In this document: positions 51,365-59,269 of the stretch, piece by piece
Layout: each line of letters starts with the position of its first letter
How positions within the stretch are numbered: the first letter of the stretch is position 1
Source of the DNA: Amycolatopsis eburnea
GTDB lineage: Bacteria > Actinomycetota > Actinomycetes > Mycobacteriales > Pseudonocardiaceae
DNA: 64,000 bases
NCBI RefSeq assembly: GCF_003937945.1
Contig: NZ_RSEC01000058.1
Span: 186,001-250,000, forward strand
Reading direction: 5' to 3'
Translations under genes and position numbers: made by a program
The notes under the pieces: model-generated
The model's database searches: none
What the model was told of the DNA's origin: nothing
What the model saw: the letters and a program-made list of their open reading frames with translations, nothing else

Positions 51365-52504
51365 TCAGGAGCCGGGCTTGCTCGCCGTCGGGGAAAGCGG
51401 CTTGGCGCCGTTGCCGTTCGCGGGCTTCGTGGCCGGGCCGTTCGAGTTGCCCGGCTTCGCGACGGGCGTGGGCTTGGGAGCCGGGGCCGGCTTCGCGGCG
51501 GCCTTCGCCGGGATCTGCGGCTGCACCACCGGGACGACCGGCGCGGCGGGCGTCGTGGCCGATTCCGTGTCGCCGCCGACCAGCTTGGACGCCTGGGGGA
51601 TCACCGCTTCCTCCGGCAACGTCGCCAGCTGCGTCTCGCTGCGGTTGAGGATTTCCTCCGCCATCGCCAGGCTCTTGCGTGCCTGCTCGCGGATCTCCGC
51701 CAGCCGCTCGACCTTGCGGTTCGCCACCGTCGTGCGCTGGGCCGCCTGCGTGGTCGCCTCGTCGAGGCGGCGCTTGGCCTCCGCCGTGGCCTCGTCGAGC
51801 CGCCGCTTGGCTTCCGCCGTCGCCTCGGCGATCCGGCGCTCGGCCTGGTTCTTGCTCGCCGTGCGCTGGTCGGCGATGTGCTTTTCCAGCGCCGTCCGCT
51901 GCGCCGTCTGCGACGCCTCGAACTCGCGCTCGAGCTTCCGCCGCTTCCGCTCCGCCTCGTTGTCCAGCAGCTCCCGCCGCTGAGCCGCCTCGACGGTCAG
52001 CCGCTGCACCTCGGCGCGCGTCTCCGCCAGCGCGTTCTCGTGCTCGGAGTGCAGCAGGTCGGCCTGCTTGTCCAGCTCCGCGACCAGCTTCGTGTACCGC
52101 TCACGCAGCTTCGTCGACGCCTCGGTCGAGCCCGCCCACGTCTTCTCCGCGGCGGCCTCGGCGCGCTTGATGATCTCGTCCGCGCGGGCCTGCGCGAGCG
52201 TCACCGTCCGCTGCATCCGCTCGTCGAGGTCCTCGAGCCGCTCCGGCGGTTTCTTGAGCTCCTCGACGCGCGCTTCCAGCGAAGCGACCTGCTGCCGGGC
52301 GGACTCCGCCTCCCGGGTCGCGGTCGCGGCCTGCGCCACGGCGGCGTCGCGCTCGCTGAGCACCCGGCGCAGCTGCGCCTCGACGTGGTCGAGGTACTGG
52401 CGGACTTCGTTGCGGTCGAAGCCGTGCCAAGCCTGGGTGTACTCACGACGGAGGGGGAGGAGGCCGTTGAGGGCGGTTGCGGCGGGGTCGCGCTCAGGAA
52501 CCAT
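51365..52504 (-). CDS. DivIVA-domain coiled-coil protein
   Basis: 379 residues. The N-terminal LPLRREYTQAWHGFDRNEVRQYLDHVEAQL (family landmark, residues about 16-45) is the DivIVA lipid-binding and coiled-coil start. It is followed by about 230 residues of uninterrupted coiled coil rich in Glu, Arg and Ala, with the internal repeat AEATAEAKRRLDEAT occurring twice in tandem. A Pro/Ala/Lys-rich disordered tail closes the protein. Probable role: polar growth or cytoskeletal scaffold (Scy/FilP-like behaviour), cytoplasmic at the membrane. GTG/ATG at 52504 without clear ribosome binding site. Confidence 0.85.
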   Translation of the reverse strand: MVPERDPAATALNGLLPLRREYTQAWHGFDRNEVRQYLDHVEAQLRRVLSERDAAVAQAATATREAESARQQVASLEARVEELKKPPERLEDLDERMQRTVTLAQARADEIIKRAEAAAEKTWAGSTEASTKLRERYTKLVAELDKQADLLHSEHENALAETRAEVQRLTVEAAQRRELLDNEAERKRRKLEREFEASQTAQRTALEKHIADQRTASKNQAERRIAEATAEAKRRLDEATAEAKRRLDEATTQAAQRTTVANRKVERLAEIREQARKSLAMAEEILNRSETQLATLPEEAVIPQASKLVGGDTESATTPAAPVVPVVQPQIPAKAAAKPAPAPKPTPVAKPGNSNGPATKPANGNGAKPLSPTASKPGS

Positions 52505-52620
52505 GCGCCCGACCGTACCTGGGCACGGACCGCTTACGCCCTTCGGCTTAACAAATCACCAACACGTGTCGCCATCCGGGCGGCGCGTCGCCGGAACGGC
52601 CGCAGCGGGAAAACTCAGCG

Positions 52621-54615
52621 TCACCAGTGAAAGCCCCGCGACAACCGGGCGAGAGCCATCGCCGCCTTGGAAAGGTGTTTCTCGCCACGGCCGATCTTCA
52701 GCCCGCCCGAACCACCCGCCGCGGCCGAGTCCGGGAAGATCCGGAAACCCTGGTACGCGATGGCGTCGGTGAGGCCCGGCGTGAGCGTGTACGCCAGCCC
52801 GATCGCCTGCCCGGCGGGCGTGCCGATGTGCTTGGGCCGCTCGACGAGCGCCTTCAGCACCATGTCCGCGGCCTGTTCCGGCGACTTCGTCGGGAACGCG
52901 TCGTAGATCTTCGTCGGCCGGATCATCGGCGTGCGCACCAGCGGCATGTGGATGGTGGTGAACGTGATCCCGTCGCCGTGCGTCTCGGTCGCCGCGATCC
53001 GCGAGAAGTAGTCCAGCGCCGCCTTCGAAGCCGCGTACGCCGAGAAGCGCGGCGCGATGCCCTGGACGCCGATCGACGACACGTTGACGATGTGCCCGAA
53101 CTTCCGCTCCGACATGTGCGGCAGCACCGCGAGGATCAGCCGGACCGCGCCGAAGTAGTTGATCGCCATCGCGCGCTCGTAGTCGTGCATCCGGTCGTAG
53201 GACAGCTTGATCGACCGGCGGATCGACCGGCCGGCGTTGTTGACCAGCATGTCGATCCGGCCGTGCTCGGCCAGCATCGCGTCGACGGCCTTGCGCACCG
53301 AGTCCTCGTCGGTCAGGTCGGCCGGGTACACCGACGCGGTGCCGCCGGCGGCGACGATCTCGTCGCGGACCTCTTCCAGCTCGTGCTGGCGCCGCGCGAC
53401 GAGCAGCGGGACACCACCCGCGGCGGCGACCTTCAGCGCCGTCGCGCGCCCGATGCCCGAAGACGCGCCGGTGATGATCACGCGACGGCCGTCCAGCTCA
53501 CCGCGCGGGCCGTGCTTGCGCGCGCGGAACGGGTCGAGGTGCTCGCGCCAGTAGCGCCACAGCGTCGGCGCGTACTCCTCCAGCCGCGGCACGTCGACGG
53601 TGCCCGCGAGGGCCTTGCGGGTCTCGGCCGAGGAGAACACCGACGGGAACGCCATGGTCTCCAGCAGCACCGGCGGGATGCCGAACCGCTCCATCACGGC
53701 GTCGCGGGCGATGGTGACGCCGGGGATGTGCTCGGTCAGCTTGACCAGCCCGACGATCCGCTTGGAGAGCCCTTCGCCCAGCTGCACGGAGATCGTCGGC
53801 GCGCCCGCGGCCCGCGCGAAGGCGTTGTAGACGGACACGACCGGCTGCGGCTCGGGGTTGACCAGGTGGAAGGCGTGCCCGTCGAGCCCGGGCTTGACGA
53901 CCAGCTCGAGCAGCGCCTTGGCCACGTAGTCGACCGGCACGATGTTGGTGTCGCCGAGGTCGGGGCCGACGATCGGCAGCACGTCCGGCAGCCCGGCGAG
54001 CCGGTTGATCGCGGGGAAGAGGTAGTAGGGGCCGTCGACCTTGTCCATTTCGCCGGTCTCGGAGTGCCCGACGACGACCGCGGGCCGGTACACCCGCCAC
54101 GGCACCTCGGTCTGCTCGCGGACGATCTTCTCGGCCTCGAACTTCGTCCGGTGGTACGGCGTGACCAGCCGCTGCCCGGCGTCGAACATCTCCTCGGTGA
54201 ACACGCCTTCGTGGTCGCCCGCGACGGCGACGGAGGAGACGTGGTGCAGGCAGCCGGCGCGCAGGTCCGCGGCGAGGTCGACGACGGCCCGCGTGCCGTC
54301 CACATTGGCCTTGATGCTCGCCTCGTCGTCGGCGGTGAGGTCGTAGAGGGCGGCGAGGTGGACGACGTGGTCGACGTGCCCGCGCAGCTCGTCGCGGTCG
54401 GCCTCGGACACCCCGAGCAGCGGCTCGCCGAGGTCCCCGGTCACCAGCGTGACGCGGTCGGAGTGCGGCCACTGGTCGACGAGCGCGGCCAGCTTGGCCC
54501 GCGACGACGCGCGGACGAGCAGCGCGACGCGGTCGTCGTCGGGACGGGAGAGCAGCAGCCGGGTGAACTGGCGCCCGATCAGTCCGGTCGCCCCGGTCAC
54601 CAAGAACGTCGCCAT
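52621..54615 (-). CDS. Two-domain SDR enzyme, acyl-CoA reductase-like (AcrA1 type)
   Basis: 664 residues with two Rossmann domains. The N-terminal extended SDR/NAD-epimerase-like domain (TFLVTGATGLIGRQFTRLLL, residues 2-20; VHLAALYDLT; VYRPAVVVGHSETG) resembles fatty acyl-CoA reductases. A helical linker leads to a classical SDR (VIITGASSGIGRATALKVAA at about residue 380; catalytic YAASKAALDYFSR near 530). This layout matches mycobacterial AcrA1-type multifunctional acyl-CoA reductases, which make fatty alcohols or aldehydes; the specific product is inferred. ATG 54615 has GAGAGG about ten bases upstream. A perfect palindrome lies about 85 bases upstream. Confidence 0.85.
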   Translation of the reverse strand: MATFLVTGATGLIGRQFTRLLLSRPDDDRVALLVRASSRAKLAALVDQWPHSDRVTLVTGDLGEPLLGVSEADRDELRGHVDHVVHLAALYDLTADDEASIKANVDGTRAVVDLAADLRAGCLHHVSSVAVAGDHEGVFTEEMFDAGQRLVTPYHRTKFEAEKIVREQTEVPWRVYRPAVVVGHSETGEMDKVDGPYYLFPAINRLAGLPDVLPIVGPDLGDTNIVPVDYVAKALLELVVKPGLDGHAFHLVNPEPQPVVSVYNAFARAAGAPTISVQLGEGLSKRIVGLVKLTEHIPGVTIARDAVMERFGIPPVLLETMAFPSVFSSAETRKALAGTVDVPRLEEYAPTLWRYWREHLDPFRARKHGPRGELDGRRVIITGASSGIGRATALKVAAAGGVPLLVARRQHELEEVRDEIVAAGGTASVYPADLTDEDSVRKAVDAMLAEHGRIDMLVNNAGRSIRRSIKLSYDRMHDYERAMAINYFGAVRLILAVLPHMSERKFGHIVNVSSIGVQGIAPRFSAYAASKAALDYFSRIAATETHGDGITFTTIHMPLVRTPMIRPTKIYDAFPTKSPEQAADMVLKALVERPKHIGTPAGQAIGLAYTLTPGLTDAIAYQGFRIFPDSAAAGGSGGLKIGRGEKHLSKAAMALARLSRGFHW

Positions 54616-54697
54616 CGTCTTCACACCTCTCGCTCCACGCCCTGACCCTGGGCATTGTGCTGCATCGGGAGGTTCGTGACCACCGTGGCGGGACGTG

Positions 54698-54717
54698 AAG
54701 TTACTCACGAGTAACTT
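54698..54717. promoter_or_regulatory. Palindrome AAGTTACTCACGAGTAACTT upstream of the SDR gene
   Basis: Nine-base perfect arms around AC. It sits 83 bases upstream of the SDR start and overlaps the sortase stop codon. The TTACTnnnnAGTAA form is typical of TetR-family operators for lipid genes in actinobacteria; no such regulator gene is adjacent. Confidence 0.5.
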
Positions 54718-55720
54718 ATTCGGGCTCCGCGATGACGATGCGGTTCTCCTCGTAGCCGTCCGAACCGCCGACCCACCGGCCACCGCAGGTCGCCAGCACC
54801 ACGCGGTGCGGTCCGGACTGGCCGAACAGGTCGTCCGCCTGCGCGGGCAGGTCGTCCTTGTGCACGGTGAGCAGCTGGGAGATCCGGTAGCGCCAGGTCT
54901 TCCCGGCACCGTCCACAACGGTCACCGCCCCGCCGATCCGGGCGCTCCACAGCTCGGCGAACGGCCCGGTGGCACCCCGCCAGTTGACGTGCCCGGCGAA
55001 GACGCTGGCGCCCCCGGCGGCGTCGAGTTCCGCGCCCCACCAGGTGGCTTGCCCGAGATCGGCGGGGATGGGGAGTTCGCCGCCCGGGCCGAGGTCCTTG
55101 CGCACGAGGGTGGCGGTGGCGCCGGAGGGCAGCCGGACGGTCCCGGGCTGTTGCGCGGGCGGCGGCTGGACGGGCGACGACGGCTGGGCGGCGGGAGCGG
55201 CGGCGGTCGCGGTGCTCGTCGGCGGTGGCGTGGACGTCCGGGCCGCGGGGGCGGCGGCACCGGCGGCGGGCAGTGCGGTCCCGGCCACGACGGCCACGGG
55301 CGGTGAAGCGACCACGGAGGAGCCCAGCTGGACGGCGATCACGGTGGCGGCACCGAGCGCGAACCCGGCGAGCAACCGACCACGACGGGGTTTCGGCGCG
55401 CGCGGGTTCCGGTGGTCGCCGGACCACTCGTCGCCGCCGGGCACCCAGCTGCCGCGGTGCTGCTGGCCGCCGACCGCAGCCCAGCCGGTGGCGTGCTCGG
55501 CATCCGCGGCCGCCCAGCCGGTGCGGTGTTGCTGGTCGCCGGTTGCTGCCCAGCGGGTGCCGCCGGGCGAGGCGGCCTGGCCAGTGCCCTGGCGCTCGCC
55601 GCCGACCGCGGCCTGGCCGTAGTCACCGGCTGGTTCGTCGTCGGCCGCCGCCCAGCCGACACCCCGATGCCACTCCTCGACGAACCAGTCCTCGCCCCGC
55701 CAACCGGCGTCCCTCGCCAC
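54716..55720 (-). CDS. Class E/F-type sortase with long Trp-Ala-rich N-terminal tail
   Basis: 334-residue transpeptidase. The catalytic domain occupies the last 150 residues: His in SVFAGHVNWRG, Cys in VVLATCGGRWVGG and Arg in YEENRIVIAEPE, all intact. A single membrane helix (LLAGFALGAATVIAVQLGSSVV) at about residues 105-127 follows a cytoplasmic tail of about 100 residues with degenerate GWAAADxE and WAAxGxQQHR repeats. That tail is absent from typical sortases. A Pro/Thr/Ala stalk separates helix and enzyme. GTG 55720 with GGAGG upstream, 4 bases after the surface-protein gene. It anchors proteins to the cell wall, plausibly the upstream protein and the LANTG protein at 21485. Confidence 0.9.
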   Translation of the reverse strand: MARDAGWRGEDWFVEEWHRGVGWAAADDEPAGDYGQAAVGGERQGTGQAASPGGTRWAATGDQQHRTGWAAADAEHATGWAAVGGQQHRGSWVPGGDEWSGDHRNPRAPKPRRGRLLAGFALGAATVIAVQLGSSVVASPPVAVVAGTALPAAGAAAPAARTSTPPPTSTATAAAPAAQPSSPVQPPPAQQPGTVRLPSGATATLVRKDLGPGGELPIPADLGQATWWGAELDAAGGASVFAGHVNWRGATGPFAELWSARIGGAVTVVDGAGKTWRYRISQLLTVHKDDLPAQADDLFGQSGPHRVVLATCGGRWVGGSDGYEENRIVIAEPE

Positions 55721-55724
55721 TCCG

Positions 55725-57164
55725 CTACCTCCGCGAAGCGCGCCGCGCGGCGAAGCCCGCCAAGCCCGCGCCCAGCACCACCAGCAACCCGATCCCGGCC
55801 AGCCCAAGCCCCGAATAGCTCGTCTCCACCGAGCCCCGCATCATCGCCACCGGCGCGTCCCCGGCCGGGATCGCGCGCGGGACCTCGTTCGGCTTGTTGG
55901 TCACCGTCAGCGCCAACGTCTCGCCCGGCTTCACCGTCCCGCAGGCCGACGGCGGGTTCTCCGGGTCGTACGCGTTCGTGTACCCCGGCGGCGGGCTCGC
56001 CTCCACGACGCAGATCTCCTGCGGCGCCCGCAGGTTCTCGACGACCACCCCGCCGGTCGCGCCGTCCGTGGTGACCACCGCGGGCTTGCCGTCGGCACCG
56101 AGGAGCGGTTTGCCGTCGTTGCCGGTCGCCGCCGACGTCTTGTCCGCGCCGGTGATCCGCAGGACCGCGCCGCCGACGCCCTTGCCCGTGTTCGCGTCGG
56201 TCTTCGTCACCTGCACCTTGCCCGGCTTCGCCACCTGGACGACGCCTTGCGCGGTCAGCTCCTGCTCGCCGCCGGTGGAGACGACGCGCTGCGCCGCGGT
56301 GTCGACCGGCACGCGGACGTAGGGCCGGGCCGCCGGCGCGGACAGCGAGGCCACCAGCTTCGGGCGCTCGCCGTCCGGGGTCAGCTTCACCTTCACCGTG
56401 CCGTCGGCGCCGGTCTTCAGCGTGACGCCCTTCGCGGCCGCCTGCGGGCTCGCGTTGCCCGCGGTGGCCGGCTCGCCCAGGGTGCCGTCCGTCGCCGTCA
56501 GCTTCACCGCGACGTCCGGGACGCCCTGGCCGCGCGCGTTCTTCACGGTGGCGGTCCACTCGGCCGCTTCGCCGAGGTGCTGGTCGCCCTTCGGCGCGGT
56601 CACCGAGGCGGTCCACGGCCCACGGTTGGTCTCGGCGTCCGTCGTCAGCCGCTCGACGGCGTCGGCCGAGCCTTTGCCCATCGCCTTCAGGTATCCGGGC
56701 GCGTCGTAGGCGATCTTGTCCGACGGCAGGTCGGGGTTCAGGTCGGCCGGGGTGCGCGGCGCCGCGGTCCACGAATGCAGCAGGTGCGCGAGCGCGGTCG
56801 CCTCGTCGGCGTCCTTGGTCCCGCCGTAGCGCATAAGCAGGTACGAGATGTTCGCGGCCTGGTCCGCGGGCAGCTTCGTGCCCCACTTCGTCAGCAGCTC
56901 GTCGCCGGGCCGGTACTGCTCGCCGGTGTCCGGCGCGCGGAGCCGGAAGCTCACGCAGAACACCTGCTGCCCGCCGACGACGTAGGACCCCAGCCAGACC
57001 GGCCGCGGCGCCGGCTCCGCGCCGACCCGGTGGCCGACGCCCTCCTGGCTCGCGGCCGACGCGGCGGGCGCGCCGGCGGTCACGGAGAGCACGCCGAGCA
57101 GTGCCGCGCCGGCGAGGGCGGTGAGCGCGCGGCGGACCGCGCGCGGGTGTGTCGACCACGTCAT
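55725..57164 (-). CDS. Secreted surface protein with thioester-like and SpaA-like domains, C-terminal membrane segment
   Basis: 479 residues. Signal peptide (ALTALAGAALLGVLSVTAGAPAASA) then a domain resembling the TQXA thioester fold: Cys in GQQVFCVSFRLRAP (about residue 65). At the matching second position the sequence is EATALAHLLHSW, so the reactive Gln seems absent. Residues about 180-290 form beta-rich Ig-like repeats, and about 295-420 a SpaA/prealbumin-like domain (VQVTKTDANTGKGVGG...EICVVEASPPPGY). The C-terminus has a hydrophobic helix and RRASRR tail but no LPxTG or LAxTG motif; ETSYSG precedes the helix. ATG 57164 with AAGGAG upstream. Cotranscribed with the sortase. Confidence 0.82.
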   Translation of the reverse strand: MTWSTHPRAVRRALTALAGAALLGVLSVTAGAPAASAASQEGVGHRVGAEPAPRPVWLGSYVVGGQQVFCVSFRLRAPDTGEQYRPGDELLTKWGTKLPADQAANISYLLMRYGGTKDADEATALAHLLHSWTAAPRTPADLNPDLPSDKIAYDAPGYLKAMGKGSADAVERLTTDAETNRGPWTASVTAPKGDQHLGEAAEWTATVKNARGQGVPDVAVKLTATDGTLGEPATAGNASPQAAAKGVTLKTGADGTVKVKLTPDGERPKLVASLSAPAARPYVRVPVDTAAQRVVSTGGEQELTAQGVVQVAKPGKVQVTKTDANTGKGVGGAVLRITGADKTSAATGNDGKPLLGADGKPAVVTTDGATGGVVVENLRAPQEICVVEASPPPGYTNAYDPENPPSACGTVKPGETLALTVTNKPNEVPRAIPAGDAPVAMMRGSVETSYSGLGLAGIGLLVVLGAGLAGFAARRASRR

Positions 57165-57373
57165 GGTGTGCAGGCTCCTTAGCCGGACGTGCGGCGACAT
57201 CGCCGCAGGTCACACGATTGATCAACTCCCCGGCGCGCGTTCGGTGAACGACCGGGCACGCCCAGTGAGCGTCGCTCCGAACGGGCCCGGCTGTCTACCG
57301 CCCTTCGAGTGGCCGTCGCCGAACGGTCGTGATCTCCATCGCTTACCGTGTCTGCCGTGGCCACGGGCCCGCG

Positions 57374-57399
57374 GTCGAGTAAAGTCGTCTTTACTCGAC
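57374..57399. promoter_or_regulatory. Inverted repeat upstream of the BI-1 family gene
   Basis: GTCGAGTAAAG (57374-57384) and CTTTACTCGAC (57389-57399) pair perfectly around TCGT. It lies about 77 bases upstream of the BI-1 start in the 311-bp divergent gap. It could be an operator for either divergent gene; nothing else was identified in the gap. Confidence 0.5.
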
Positions 57400-57475
57400 G
57401 GGAACCGCACGTCCCCGGCGGTCGTTGAACCCGATGCAGCGTCGATCCACAAAGCAGCAGATCCAGGAGGATCAG

Positions 57476-58309
57476 GTGCGTTCCAGTAGCAACCCGGCGT
57501 TCCGCAACCTGCCCCACGGCGGAACCCAGACTTACGGGCAGTACGGGCCCCCGGTGGGCTTCAACCAACCCCAGGGCGGCGTGCCCGGGTACGGCCCCGG
57601 CCAGGCCGCCTCCGGCGAAGGCGACCGCCCCATGACGGTGGACGACGTCGTCGTCAAGACCGGCATGAGCCTCGGCCTCGCGCTGCTCGTCGGGATCGTC
57701 ACCGCGATCTGGGCCCAGACCTCGCTGGCCGAGACGGGCCGGCTCTCCGGCGCCCTCGTCGGCGCGATGATCGGCGGCCTGATCGTCGGGCTCGTCATCT
57801 CCCTGGTGATCATCTTCCGCCAGAAGCCGAGCGGTCCGCTGACGCTGATCTACTCCGCTGCCGAAGGTCTCTTCCTCGGCGCGCTGAGCGGCGTCTTCGA
57901 GGTCGTCTACCCCGGCATCGCGCTGCAGGCGATCATCGGTACCGCGGGTGTCTTCATCGGCATGCTGGTGGTCTACAAGACCGGCGCGGTCAAGGTGACG
58001 CCGAAGCTGACCAAGTGGATCGTCGGCGCCGTCGTCGGGGTCGCGATCCTGATGCTGTTCAACCTGATCAGCTCCCTGATCTTCGGCTTCAACCCGCTGC
58101 GCGACGGCGGCCCGATCGCGATCATCTTCAGCCTCGTCTGCATCGGCATCGCGGCGTTCAGCTTCCTGCTCGACTTCGACCAGGCCGACCGGATGATCCG
58201 CGAGGGCATGCCGTCGAAGTGGGCCTGGTACACCGCGTTCGGCCTGATGACGACGCTGGTCTGGCTGTACCTGGAGATCCTGCGGCTGCTGTCGTACCTC
58301 CGCGAGTAA
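57476..58309 (+). CDS. Bax inhibitor-1 / YccA family membrane protein
   Basis: 277 residues. Start GTG 57476 after AGGAGG at 57465-57470; the upstream ATG lacks such a site. A Gly/Pro/Gln-rich cytoplasmic N-terminus (YGQYGPPVGFNQPQGG) precedes seven hydrophobic helices. The DUF4870-free BI-1 core includes IYSAAEGLFLGALSGVFE, the central VYKTGAVKVTPKLTKWIVG loop and the C-terminal LDFDQADRMIREGMPSKWAW with its conserved acidic pair. Bacterial relatives are pH-sensitive calcium leak channels; the role here is inferred. Terminator follows. Confidence 0.9.
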   Translation: MRSSSNPAFRNLPHGGTQTYGQYGPPVGFNQPQGGVPGYGPGQAASGEGDRPMTVDDVVVKTGMSLGLALLVGIVTAIWAQTSLAETGRLSGALVGAMIGGLIVGLVISLVIIFRQKPSGPLTLIYSAAEGLFLGALSGVFEVVYPGIALQAIIGTAGVFIGMLVVYKTGAVKVTPKLTKWIVGAVVGVAILMLFNLISSLIFGFNPLRDGGPIAIIFSLVCIGIAAFSFLLDFDQADRMIREGMPSKWAWYTAFGLMTTLVWLYLEILRLLSYLRE

Positions 58310-58331
58310 CTTGGCTCACAGTCCCGCAGTG

Positions 58332-58360
58332 AAGGCGCTCCGTAATCAACGGGGCGCCTT
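58332..58360 (+). terminator. Terminator after the BI-1 family gene
   Basis: Arms AAGGCGCTCCGT (58332-58343) and ACGGGGCGCCTT (58349-58360) with one G-T wobble around AATCA, followed by TTCTG. Twenty-two bases after the stop. Confidence 0.75.
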
Positions 58361-58464
58361 TTCTGTGGGTAATTCATGCATTCGGGGACCCCGCTGCGGA
58401 TCACGCTCACCCTGCGTGTTTGATGTCCCGGTCGGTTCTTCATTTCACATGTGTGAGGTTCACA

Positions 58465-59193
58465 GTGAGCGTTCCCCCTCCGGCCCCCGGGGGCCAGCAG
58501 CCGGTGGGTCAGCCCGATCCCTACGGGCCGCCTCCCGGCGGTCACCCGCAGCAGCAGTACGGCCAGCCCGGCACGCCGCCGCAGGGCCAGTACGGCCCGC
58601 CGCCCGGCCAGTTCCCGCCGGGTCAGTTCCCCCCGGGGCAGCAGGGCTTCCCGCCCGCGCCGCCGGTGCCGAAGAAGTCGAAGGCCGGCACCTTCATCAA
58701 GTTCGGCGTCATCGGCGTCGTCGTGATCGTCGCCGTCGTCGTGGGGATCGTGTCGTTCGCGAACTCGCCGGCCAGCTCCAAGGCCGGTGACTGCCTCACC
58801 ATCACCGAGTTCACCCGCGGCGGGGACGACCCGGCGAAGGCGGACTGCAACGACCCGAAGGCCAACGTCAAGATCGCGGCCAAGCTCGACAGCTCGTCCC
58901 AGGACTGCCCGGGCGGCTCCGACGCCGGCTACGACACCTACTCCGTGAGCGGCCGCAGCTCGTACAAGCTGTGCCTGATGATCAACGCGAAGCAGGGCGA
59001 CTGCCTCGCGAACTTCACGTCCACGACCAAGGGCTACGTGAAGGTCTCCTGCACCGACCCCACCAAGGACGGCGAACTGGTGAAGGTCATCTCGGGCCAG
59101 GCGGACAAGAACCTGTGCCAGGACACGGAAGCCACGCGCGTGGCCGTGTACCCGGAGCCCGCGACGACGATGTGCGTCAAGACGAACGAGTAG
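58465..59193 (+). CDS. LppU/SCO3897-like single-pass membrane protein
   Basis: 242 residues. A Pro/Gly/Gln-rich cytoplasmic tail of about 75 residues (repeated GQFPPGQ) leads to one membrane helix (FGVIGVVVIVAVVVGIVSF) and an extracellular domain of about 145 residues. That domain holds seven Cys residues spaced in pairs (KAGDCLTI, KADCNDP, SSQDCPGG, YKLCLMI, KQGDCLANF, KVSCTDP, KNLCQD and TTMCVKTNE include eight). This pattern matches actinobacterial LppU-like proteins of unknown function. GTG 58465 with GAGG upstream. Stands alone between terminators and the transporter gene. Confidence 0.78.
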   Translation: MSVPPPAPGGQQPVGQPDPYGPPPGGHPQQQYGQPGTPPQGQYGPPPGQFPPGQFPPGQQGFPPAPPVPKKSKAGTFIKFGVIGVVVIVAVVVGIVSFANSPASSKAGDCLTITEFTRGGDDPAKADCNDPKANVKIAAKLDSSSQDCPGGSDAGYDTYSVSGRSSYKLCLMINAKQGDCLANFTSTTKGYVKVSCTDPTKDGELVKVISGQADKNLCQDTEATRVAVYPEPATTMCVKTNE

Positions 59194-59269
59194 TCCCCGG
59201 CTCACCGCGGCTCGTCCCACAGTGTGCGACGAGCTGCGGTGAATCGATCACCGGATCTAACTTCAGCGG

